Shown here one piece after another: positions 1 to 5,703 of a DNA stretch of 6,107 nt (position 1 is the stretch's first letter; each line of letters opens with the position of its first letter). The notes below the pieces were generated by a model. That model was given only the letters and a program-made list of their open reading frames with translations. It had not been told where the DNA came from and made no database searches. This DNA comes from Chloroflexota bacterium. GTDB taxonomy: Bacteria; Chloroflexota; Limnocylindria; Limnocylindrales; CSP1-4. The stretch covers positions 1 to 6,107 of the forward strand of contig JACCVB010000391.1 of the NCBI GenBank assembly GCA_013698385.1. Reading direction: 5' to 3'. Made by a program: the position numbers and the translations under genes.

Positions 1-7
1 CAGGGAG

Positions 8-36
8 CGTGCTCAGGGCACATTTCGTGCTCAGGG
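8..36. repeat. 11-bp direct repeat (two copies, 18-bp period)
   Basis: The sequence CGTGCTCAGGG occurs at 8-18 and again, identically, at 26-36. The core CAGGG is also present at 1-5. The copies lie about 120-135 bases upstream of the predicted kinase transcription start. They could be regulator half-sites or the tail of a longer repeat cut by the window edge. The surrounding 1-143 region contains no convincing gene: the open frame running through it has no initiation signal and resembles no protein I know. Function is unknown. Confidence 0.4.
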
Positions 37-90
37 TCCATCTTCGGGCACCGGCGGAGACGCCACCAGCGCGCTCATCCCCGGCCGTCC

Positions 91-107
91 TTCGGGGATT
101 CCCCGGA
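91..107. promoter_or_regulatory. 17-bp imperfect palindrome, candidate operator
   Basis: TTCGGGGA and TCCCCGGA flank a single central T, with 7 of 8 arm positions complementary. The inner 11 bp (94-104) are a perfect GGGGA-T-TCCCC inverted repeat. It sits just upstream of the predicted -35 position of the kinase promoter (roughly -52 to -36 relative to the inferred start), a usual place for an activator or autoregulator site. The spacer is too short for an RNA hairpin, so a protein-binding site is more likely than a terminator. Which protein binds it, if any, cannot be seen. Confidence 0.35.
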
Positions 108-143
108 CTCGGAGCGCACGGACCCTCTGCTAGGCTCGGGATC
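108..143 (+). promoter_or_regulatory. Probable leaderless promoter of the histidine kinase gene
   Basis: A TANNNT-type -10 box, TAGGCT, lies at 131-136, seven bases before the ATG at 144, so transcription would begin at or next to the A of the start codon. There is no Shine-Dalgarno sequence upstream of the ATG, consistent with leaderless translation. The -35 position (about 108-113, CTCGGA) matches the consensus poorly, so the promoter may need an activator. The -10 assignment rests on position and motif only. Confidence 0.5.
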
Positions 144-1892
144 ATGGATCGGGACGTGGCGCACTGGCTCGACGTCGCGACGGCACGCCCCTTCCGCGAA
201 AGGCTCGCGACCATCGTCGCGCTCGCTGCGATCGTGGCCGGCCTCCTGACGATCTCGGTCGGACGCTTCGACAGCGGGGTCCGCCTGATGACCCTCGGCG
301 ATCGCGTCGTCGTCGCGGACGTCCAGCCGCGCAGCATCGCTGCACAGAACGGGCTGCGAGTCGGCATGGTCGTGACCAGCCTGCAGGGCGTCACCCTCGT
401 TCGGCTGCCGCAGTTCATCTACCCGTCCGCCGCACCGACGCCCGACCCGGCGACTGGCGAGCTGACCGCGCCCGGGCCGATCGGGATCGACCCGCCACAG
501 CCGATCATCACGGCTCTCGACCCCGCGATGATGGCTGACCTCCTGGCGCGCCCGACCCTCGAACTCGAGGCCGTGGATGGTGCGGTCATCGACGCATCGC
601 AGCCCGACAGCTATGGCATCGTCAGCCTGTACGACAACGGGCTTGATGGCGTGCGCATGACGCTGCCGTTCTACGTGCTCGGGATCGTCCTGCTGGCGCT
701 CGTCGGTTGGTGGCTGGCGAGCGGCCGGGCTGGCGACAACCTGCGCGCTCTGGCAGGCCCAATGGCGGTGGCCGTGAGCGTGCCGTTCCTCGTCCGCCCA
801 CTCGATGCCACCTGGTCCGCATCGCTCTTCGTGCTGAGTGGGGTGCTCATCGCGCTGGGCGTGATCCCGCTCGCCCTGACCCTTGCAGACCGAGTGGACG
901 ACCACGATGATCAACGACTCGTCACGTTCGCAGCGTTGGGCTGCGCCCTGGGGGCGGCGGTCGTCGCCGTCATCGCGTCCGGCATGCTCCCCTGGTCAGG
1001 GGAGGGGTTCACGCGCTGGGCGCTGGCGGGAGCGGCGCCGCTTATCCCGGGTCTGGCTGCGGCCGGGCCGATCGCCCGAGTCTCCATCGTGGCCACGCCG
1101 AGCCGACGACTCCTCGAATCGACGGAATACGCGGTCCTTGGGGCGACGCCGGCTGTCGCCCTCGCCTCGGACGGGGCGCCCTTCCCGTTCCCGCTCGCGC
1201 TCTGGTTCCTGCTCATCCTGGCCGCCGGCCGGTTCACCGTGCGCCCGTTGGCTCGGCTGGCGACCCGTGCCGTCCTCCAGCGCGACCTCGTCGTGGCGGC
1301 GACGGAGGCCGAACGCGCACGGGTGGCGGCCGACATCCATGACGACGCCCTCCAGGAACTGACCCTGCTCGTCCACCGACTCGATGCGGCCGGCGACACC
1401 CAGGGCGCCGAACTCGCCCGGACCGTGTCGGACCGGCTGCGTGCGATCTGCGGCGACCTGCGTCTGCCGATCCTCGACGACCTCGGCGTCGGGCCCGCCC
1501 TCGACTGGCTCGTCCTGCGGATCGAGCGTCTGGCCGGAGGCGAGGTCCGGCTGGAACGGTCGGACGGGGCGCGGCCGCCGGCCAACGTCGAGCTCGCCTT
1601 CTTCCGGGTCGCCCAGGAGGCGCTCGCCAATGCGGTCAAGCACGGCCGACCGCCGATCCTCGTGCGCTACGCGACGACACCCGCCGGTGCGAGCCTGTCC
1701 ATCGACGACGCCGGAACGGGCATCGAACCGGACGCGGGGGCGGGTGCGGAACGCGCCGGCCATTTCGGCATCCTGAACATGCAGCAGCGAGCCGAGGCCA
1801 TCGGGGCGATCCTCGATGTCCGCCGCTGGCCGAGCGGCGGCACGCACGTGGCGCTCGAGTGGCGCTCGGGCCAGCTCCGGACCGCCCGCTGA
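144..1892 (+). CDS. Membrane sensor histidine kinase with extracytoplasmic PDZ-like segment (NarL/DegS-type, HisKA_3)
   Basis: This is a 582-residue sensor kinase that should autophosphorylate and pass phosphate to the overlapping response regulator. A first membrane segment (about 21-39) leads to an extracytoplasmic part with a PDZ-like stretch (54-85, containing IAAQNGLRVGMVV). A proline-rich stretch follows, then roughly six or seven further hydrophobic segments between 174 and 367. The cytoplasmic kinase has a HisKA_3 phospho-acceptor motif, ERARVAADIHDDALQEL, with His399, and a HATPase_c domain: N box at 489-501 (VAQEALANAVKHG), DAGTG at 522-526, GHFGILNM at 539-546, and SGGTHV near the end. 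All key residues are present. The open frame extends upstream to position 9, but those 45 residues look non-coding and the -10 box just before ATG 144 favours that start. The layout recalls Bacillus ComP, which is an inference. The signal sensed is unknown. Confidence 0.9.
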   Translation: MDRDVAHWLDVATARPFRERLATIVALAAIVAGLLTISVGRFDSGVRLMTLGDRVVVADVQPRSIAAQNGLRVGMVVTSLQGVTLVRLPQFIYPSAAPTPDPATGELTAPGPIGIDPPQPIITALDPAMMADLLARPTLELEAVDGAVIDASQPDSYGIVSLYDNGLDGVRMTLPFYVLGIVLLALVGWWLASGRAGDNLRALAGPMAVAVSVPFLVRPLDATWSASLFVLSGVLIALGVIPLALTLADRVDDHDDQRLVTFAALGCALGAAVVAVIASGMLPWSGEGFTRWALAGAAPLIPGLAAAGPIARVSIVATPSRRLLESTEYAVLGATPAVALASDGAPFPFPLALWFLLILAAGRFTVRPLARLATRAVLQRDLVVAATEAERARVAADIHDDALQELTLLVHRLDAAGDTQGAELARTVSDRLRAICGDLRLPILDDLGVGPALDWLVLRIERLAGGEVRLERSDGARPPANVELAFFRVAQEALANAVKHGRPPILVRYATTPAGASLSIDDAGTGIEPDAGAGAERAGHFGILNMQQRAEAIGAILDVRRWPSGGTHVALEWRSGQLRTAR

Positions 1893-2515
1893 TTCGCGTC
1901 GGGATCATCGACGACCACCCGGTCGTCGGCACCGGAACGGCGGCACTCCTCGCCGTCGAGGTCGACCTCGACGTGGTCGGCGTGGCCGCCTCGCTGGACG
2001 AGGCCCGCGCGACCGGCTTGACCGACCCCGGGCAGGTGGATGTGCTGCTGCTGGACATCCGGCTGGGTACCGATAGCGGCCTGCACGGACTGCCAGGCGC
2101 GGTGGGTGCGGCGCACGGCCCGATGCCGGCGGTCATCGTCCTGACCGCCTACGACTACCCGCAATACGCCGACGCGGCGCTCCGCTTGGGCGCCGCCGGG
2201 TTCGTGCTCAAGACGGCGCCACTACCCGAGCTGATCGACGCGATCCGGCGGGTGGCGGCGGGCGGCCTGGCGTTCGCTGTGCGCCCCTCCGGCATCGCTC
2301 GCTGGCACCTCACCGCTCGCGAAGGGGAAGTCGTCCGGCTCGTCGTCGATGGCCGCAGCAACGACGAGATCGGTGCGTTGTTGGGGATCGGCGCGAAGAC
2401 CGTGGAGACCCATCTGTCGCGATTGTTCGAGCGCTTCGGTCTGGCCTCGCGGACAGAGCTCGCGAGCCGCGCCCTGCGTGAGGGCTGGCTGGAGGTCCCG
2501 CCGACGGAGCGTTGA
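1859..2515 (+). CDS. NarL/FixJ-family response regulator (receiver + LuxR-type HTH)
   Basis: This protein of up to 218 residues is the probable partner of the preceding kinase and should bind DNA when phosphorylated. The receiver domain has the acidic pair Asp18-Asp19 (IIDDHP), phospho-acceptor Asp66 (LLLDIRL), Thr96 (VLTAYD) and Lys118 (VLKTA). A LuxR-type helix-turn-helix spans about 151-205, from LTAREGEVVRL through AKTVETHLSRLFERFGL. The GTG start at 1859 overlaps the kinase gene by 34 bases and adds about ten residues not usual in the family. A CTG at 1889, overlapping the kinase stop as CTGA, would start the protein at (M)IRVGIIDDHP, where family members normally begin. Neither start has a Shine-Dalgarno sequence, so translational coupling to the kinase is likely. 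The family call is firm and the start is uncertain. Confidence 0.9.
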   Translation: MALGPAPDRPLIRVGIIDDHPVVGTGTAALLAVEVDLDVVGVAASLDEARATGLTDPGQVDVLLLDIRLGTDSGLHGLPGAVGAAHGPMPAVIVLTAYDYPQYADAALRLGAAGFVLKTAPLPELIDAIRRVAAGGLAFAVRPSGIARWHLTAREGEVVRLVVDGRSNDEIGALLGIGAKTVETHLSRLFERFGLASRTELASRALREGWLEVPPTER

Positions 2516-2549
2516 CCGCTAGCGTCGCGGTTGGGCCGGCGCCCGCAAC
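2514..2549. terminator. Stem-loops at convergent gene ends, weak terminator candidate
   Basis: Two small inverted repeats cover the tail-to-tail junction of the response regulator and the glycosyltransferase, whose stop codons are only three bases apart. One pairs GACCGC (2514-2519) with GCGGTT (2527-2532), including one G-T pair. The other pairs GTTGGGC (2530-2536) with GCCC (2541-2544) plus AAC (2547-2549), leaving a two-base bulge. The two share bases, so they cannot both form at once. Neither is followed by a T-tract, so this is not a classical intrinsic terminator. Any terminator here must lie inside coding sequence because there is almost no spacer. Confidence 0.25.
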
Positions 2550-3364
2550 GGGATGACCGCGAGGAGCATCGACAGGCTGCCGTACCAGAGCGCCGGCAGG
2601 GCGAGCATGGACGCGACCGGCACGGTCCAGCGCCGATCCGTCCGTGCGCCCCACACGACCAATCCGATCGCGAAGGGCAGGCGCAGGATGAACGGCAGCG
2701 GCACGCCGGCGGCCGTGACGTCGTACTTGGTCGCTCGCTGGAGGACGTCGATCCACTGAAGCCAGGCGGTCGGCATGAGCGTCGCCGAGACCGCAACGAC
2801 CAGCGCGGTGGCACCCAGTGCGATGGCCAGCGAGCGCCACTCCCGACGGACCGCGAACCAGAGCAACCCGATGCCCGGGGTGATCTTGGTCAGGATCACG
2901 AACGCCCACGTGGCGGGCCAGCGGAAGCCGGCCACGATCGCCAGGCCGAGAAGCAGCGAGATGTTGCCGCCGGCGATCTCGATCGTGGCTGTCAGCAGGC
3001 CGAGCAGGAACCAGCGGCTGCCGGTCAGTGTTCGCAGGGCGACCAGCAGGATCGCGGCCCAGGCGCCCATGAAGGCGATCCACGGCAGCCGGGTCAGGGG
3101 TGACACGAGCTGGAGGAACGCCGGCGAATAGACGTACCCGGGCGGCACGGTCCACTCGGAATTCGCATAGGGGTCGGCAAGCTGGGCCGACCAGTAGGCG
3201 ATGGCGTCCTGACCGGTCCCGAAGGTGCGTCCGATCGGTGCCGCCAGCGCGACGACGGCCAGCCACAGGCCGACGGCGAGCAGCGCGCCCAGGCGAGGAT
3301 CGGTCAGCCACGACGAGCCAGCGCCGAGGCCTCGGGCGCGGTCGGTCATCGTTCGGTCGGTCAT
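2519..3364 (-). CDS. GT87/DUF2029-type integral membrane glycosyltransferase
   Basis: This 281-residue polytopic membrane protein resembles the GT87 (DUF2029) family of GT-C glycosyltransferases. Known members are mannosyltransferases using polyprenyl-phosphate sugars at the cell envelope. Family-like features are an early TM (about 25-45), a loop with Asp53 (TGQDAIAYW) that could be the acidic catalytic residue, the DPYANSEW...YVYSPAFLQLVSPL segment at 64-90, GGNISLLLG at 132-140, and LTKITPGIGLLWFAVRREWR around 158-177. About six or seven hydrophobic segments are visible in all. It is short for the family, whose members are often near 400 residues. The start is ambiguous: ATG at 3364, or ATG at 3349 giving MTDRARGLG, because the start region is duplicated. 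The acceptor and sugar cannot be told, and other GT-C or DUF2029 functions are possible. Confidence 0.7.
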   Translation of the reverse strand: MTDRTMTDRARGLGAGSSWLTDPRLGALLAVGLWLAVVALAAPIGRTFGTGQDAIAYWSAQLADPYANSEWTVPPGYVYSPAFLQLVSPLTRLPWIAFMGAWAAILLVALRTLTGSRWFLLGLLTATIEIAGGNISLLLGLAIVAGFRWPATWAFVILTKITPGIGLLWFAVRREWRSLAIALGATALVVAVSATLMPTAWLQWIDVLQRATKYDVTAAGVPLPFILRLPFAIGLVVWGARTDRRWTVPVASMLALPALWYGSLSMLLAVIPLRAPAQPRR

Positions 3365-3387
3365 GCGTCGGTCATGGTTCGGTCGGT
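3341..3387. repeat. 21-bp direct repeat straddling the glycosyltransferase start
   Basis: The 21 bases at 3341-3361 recur at 3367-3387 with one mismatch (C at 3350 versus G at 3376), a period of 26 bp. The unit contains CGGTCAT, and a third copy of that 7-mer lies between at 3358-3364, so the minus strand has three ATGACCG starts, at 3349, 3364 and 3375. The first two are in frame with the gene. The third opens a four-codon frame, MTDA, whose TGA overlaps the ATG at 3364 as ATGA. The arrangement looks like a small tandem duplication of the gene's start. Confidence 0.75.
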
Positions 3388-3444
3388 TCCCCGGTGGTCA
3401 CGAAGGTCTTGCGCTGTCCCGCGTACTGTGCCCGACCGCGCCCC

Positions 3445-3486
3445 GGCCTGCCATCCGGAGATACCCGGTACGACCAGGCCTGCCAT
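3445..3486. promoter_or_regulatory. 10-bp direct repeat upstream of corA, candidate regulator sites
   Basis: GGCCTGCCAT occurs identically at 3445-3454 and 3477-3486, with starts 32 bp apart, about three helical turns. The downstream copy overlaps the predicted corA -35 element, and an 8-bp palindrome, CAGGCCTG, lies at 3475-3482. Two same-face sites ending on the -35 are compatible with regulator binding. A chance repeat in GC-rich DNA cannot be excluded. Confidence 0.35.
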
Positions 3487-3514
3487 GCCTCGATCCGCCA
3501 AGTACCATTCGCGC
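3480..3514 (+). promoter_or_regulatory. Probable leaderless promoter of corA
   Basis: A -35-like CTGCCA (3480-3485, four of six matches to TTGACA) and a -10 box TACCAT (3503-3508) are separated by 17 bp. The -10 box ends six bases before the GTG at 3515, placing the transcription start at the start codon. No Shine-Dalgarno sequence precedes this GTG. The same spacing is seen in front of the kinase gene in this window. Confidence 0.5.
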
Positions 3515-4516
3515 GTGCCGAACCTGGTCTTCCCCCGCCCGCCGCTGCCCGGTGTCCGCCGTCCGAGCGGACTCGCGGACCCGATCGCGCCCGAGCCCGC
3601 CGCCGCGCCCGACATCATCCAAGGGGCCGGACTGCGCTGGATCCACATCGAATCGCCGCGCAGCGCGGACCGCGACTGGCTGGAGGAGCAGTTTCAGTTC
3701 CACGCACTTGACTATGAGGACGTCTATTCGCGCAACCAGCGGCCGAAGCTCGACCAGTACGACGACTACGTCTTCATCGTCCTGCACTTCCCGCTCTTCG
3801 ACAAGGACAGCGGCCGGATCCTGACCGCGGAGCTGGACCTGTTCCTGGGTCCCGATTACCTGATCACGCTCCCGAACATCCCGCTGCCGCCGCTGTCCGC
3901 GATGTTCGAGCGCTACCGCGAGAAGGAGGACCTGCGTGAGGCGACCTTCTCCAAGGGCTCGGGCTACCTCCTCTACAAGATCGTGGACACCGGGGTGGAC
4001 GCCTCGTTCCCGATGCTGCGCAAGATGGGCCTCAAGCTGGAGCGCCTCGAGGACGACATCTTCGAAGGCCGTTCCTCGGAGATCGTGCGCGACCTGTCCG
4101 AGGCCAAGCAGGAGATCATCAATTTCCGCAAGATCGTGCGCCCGCAGCGGGCCGTCCTGCGCGACCTCGAGCGGACCAAGCAGCGCTACCTCCAGGAAGA
4201 ACTAGAGATCTACTTCGATGACATCTCGGACGCGGCGGAGCGCATCTGGGACACCCTCGAGAACTACAAGGAAGTCATCGAAGGCCTCGAATCGACCAAC
4301 GAGTCCGTCCTATCCCATCGACTGAACGATTCCTTCCGGATCCTGACCGCGGCGAGCGTCGTGGTCCTGCCCCTGACCCTGATCGCCAGCATCTTCGGGA
4401 TGAACGTGGCGGTCCCGGGTGAAGGCCAGCTGGAGGCGTTCTGGCTGATCATGATCCTGATGATCGCGATGCTCGTCGCGATGGTCGCCTACTTCCGCCG
4501 CCGCGGCTGGCTCTGA
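3515..4516 (+). CDS. corA: CorA-family divalent cation (Mg2+/Co2+) transporter
   Basis: This 333-residue protein should form a homopentameric Mg2+ (or Co2+) channel in the cytoplasmic membrane. The N-terminal part (about 40-270) is the soluble cytoplasmic domain, ending in a long charged helical stretch (about 170-270) that corresponds to the funnel and stalk helices. Two C-terminal membrane segments follow (about 277-294 and 308-327). The signature Gly-Met-Asn is at 295-297 (IFGMNV), just after the first, and the short C-terminal tail FRRRGWL is basic as usual. Length and order fit the family. The GTG at 3515 is chosen because a -10 box lies just upstream. An in-frame ATG at 3485 would add ten residues (MPRSAKYHSR) but would put that -10 box inside the gene. 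Whether it moves Mg2+, Co2+, Ni2+ or Zn2+ cannot be read from sequence alone. Confidence 0.92.
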   Translation: MPNLVFPRPPLPGVRRPSGLADPIAPEPAAAPDIIQGAGLRWIHIESPRSADRDWLEEQFQFHALDYEDVYSRNQRPKLDQYDDYVFIVLHFPLFDKDSGRILTAELDLFLGPDYLITLPNIPLPPLSAMFERYREKEDLREATFSKGSGYLLYKIVDTGVDASFPMLRKMGLKLERLEDDIFEGRSSEIVRDLSEAKQEIINFRKIVRPQRAVLRDLERTKQRYLQEELEIYFDDISDAAERIWDTLENYKEVIEGLESTNESVLSHRLNDSFRILTAASVVVLPLTLIASIFGMNVAVPGEGQLEAFWLIMILMIAMLVAMVAYFRRRGWL

Positions 4517-4546
4517 CCGGCGCGGGCACCCGGTAGCCGAGCGGCT
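4516..4546. other. Short inverted repeats between convergent corA and citrate synthase genes
   Basis: Only 35 bases separate the two convergent stop codons. ACCGG (4516-4520) can pair with CCGGT (4530-4534), and AGCC (4535-4538) with GGCT (4543-4546). Neither stem is long and there is no T-tract on either strand, so a terminator here is possible but poorly supported. Confidence 0.2.
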
Positions 4547-4551
4547 CTCCG

Positions 4552-5703
4552 TCAGCGGGGCAGGTCGCGCTCCGCGGGGCCGATGTAGTTGACGTCGGGG
4601 CGGATGAGTCGATTGTCCCCTGCCTGCTCAAGGACGTGGGCCGTCCAGCCGGCGTGGCGCGCCAGCGAGAACGTGGCCGGGAAGAGGTCCGGGGTCAGGC
4701 CGACGCCCATCAGCACCGGCGCGGCATAGAACTCGACGTTGGTCTTGAGCGGTCGATCCGGGTGCTTTTCGGCCAAAACCCGCAGCGCGACGTCCTCGAC
4801 CTCGATCGCGAGCTGCAGCCATTCCGGCTTGTTGGTCATGCCCTCGGCCACGGTCCGCAGGGCGGCGGCACGCGGGTCGTAGGCGCGATAGACCCGGTGG
4901 CCGAAGCCCATCAGCCGCTCGCCCTTCGCCAGCGCCTCGCGGACCCAGGCCTCGGCGCGGTCCGCCGAGCCGACCTGCGACAGCTGGTCGACGACCTCGG
5001 AGGGCGCTCCGCCATGGAGCGGACCTTTCATCGTGCCGATCGCCCCGCCCACGGCCGACGCGATGTCCGAGCGCGTGGAGGTGATGACCCGGGCCGTGAA
5101 CGTGGAGGCGTTGAACCCATGTTCCGCGCCGACGATGAAGTAGGCATCGAGGGCCCGGGCCGTGGCGGCATCCGGTTTCGTGCCGGTCAACTGGTAGAGG
5201 AAGCCCTCGACGAGGTCCAGCGACGGATCCGGGTCGATCGGCTCGTCGCCGGCTCGCAGTCGGGAGAACGCGGCTAGCGCCGAGGGGGAGAAGGCGGTCA
5301 GTGCCCGTGCCTGTCCCGCGGTCGCCGGCCAGGGCAGGTCCTGGTTGGCGCCCCACGCCGAGACCGCCGTGCGCAGCGCGTCCATCGGCTTGGTCGACGT
5401 GGGCAGCGCCCTTAGGATCTGGAGGACGCCAGGGGGGACAGGCGCGGTCGCGAGACGATGACCCGGATCCCAATCGCCGGACCACAGGAGGTTGGCCACG
5501 GCGGGATACGTGCCTTGTTCCACGAGGTCACCGATGCGGTAGCCGCGATAGAGCAGGCGACCATTCGCGCCGTCCACGAAACTGAGGCTCGTTTCGCCGG
5601 CGATCACCCCTTCGAGACCGGGAGCATAGGGGCGTCCGGCCTGAGCGGCCTCGGGGCTCGGGGCGTCGGTGGGCGGCGAGCCGGCGGGGGGAGAGTCGGT
5701 CAT
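4552..5703 (-). CDS. Citrate synthase (citrate synthase 2-like, Glu at the catalytic Asp position)
   Basis: This 383-residue citrate synthase family enzyme should condense acetyl-CoA with oxaloacetate at the entry of the TCA cycle. Active-site histidines are visible: His195 (GAEHGFNAST), His230 (GPLHGGAPSEV) and His269 (GFGHRVYRAYDPRA), matching pig His238, His274 and His320. The substrate-binding arginines are Arg278, Arg349 (LARHAGW) and Arg368 (RLIRPDVNYIG). The catalytic Asp of the usual NVDFY motif is Glu324 here (NVEFY). I recall the same change in actinobacterial CitA-type sequences, so it is probably a subfamily trait rather than damage. The first 25 or so residues are Pro/Ala-rich and likely disordered. 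The ATG at 5703 overlaps the upstream hydrolase stop as ATGA with no Shine-Dalgarno sequence, suggesting translational coupling. 2-Methylcitrate synthase activity is an alternative. Confidence 0.92.
   Translation of the reverse strand: MTDSPPAGSPPTDAPSPEAAQAGRPYAPGLEGVIAGETSLSFVDGANGRLLYRGYRIGDLVEQGTYPAVANLLWSGDWDPGHRLATAPVPPGVLQILRALPTSTKPMDALRTAVSAWGANQDLPWPATAGQARALTAFSPSALAAFSRLRAGDEPIDPDPSLDLVEGFLYQLTGTKPDAATARALDAYFIVGAEHGFNASTFTARVITSTRSDIASAVGGAIGTMKGPLHGGAPSEVVDQLSQVGSADRAEAWVREALAKGERLMGFGHRVYRAYDPRAAALRTVAEGMTNKPEWLQLAIEVEDVALRVLAEKHPDRPLKTNVEFYAAPVLMGVGLTPDLFPATFSLARHAGWTAHVLEQAGDNRLIRPDVNYIGPAERDLPR

Noticed and set aside
9..143. N-terminal extension of the kinase back to position 9
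   Set aside because: The extra 45 residues have no family resemblance, and a -10 box with leaderless spacing precedes ATG 144.
75..1847. Long open frames on the minus strand opposite the histidine kinase (75-914, 911-1639, 996-1847)
   Set aside because: They are rich in Arg, Ala, Pro and Gly with no recognisable domains, and are the expected antisense shadows of a high-GC gene whose product has clear kinase motifs.
2310..3311. 333-residue minus-strand open frame overlapping the glycosyltransferase and the response regulator
   Set aside because: It is a frame-shifted shadow of the glycosyltransferase and runs antisense into the response regulator. Its composition is Arg/Pro/Ala-rich and shows no membrane or domain pattern.
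3462..3470. TACCCGGTA palindrome in the corA upstream region
   Set aside because: A nine-base palindrome is expected by chance in DNA of this composition and it has no special position relative to the promoter.
3361..3648. 95-residue minus-strand open frame ending MTDRTMTDA just before the glycosyltransferase
   Set aside because: It lies opposite the corA promoter and 5' end, has no domain features, and its tail is only the duplicated start region. Only the last four codons (MTDA) merit comment as a possible leader frame.
4517..4551. Intrinsic terminator between corA and citrate synthase
   Set aside because: The available stems are only four to five base pairs and no T-tract follows on either strand, so it is listed only as short inverted repeats.
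4628..5485. Large alternative frames over citrate synthase on both strands
   Set aside because: Citrate synthase motifs are complete in one frame across the whole interval; the others are composition shadows.
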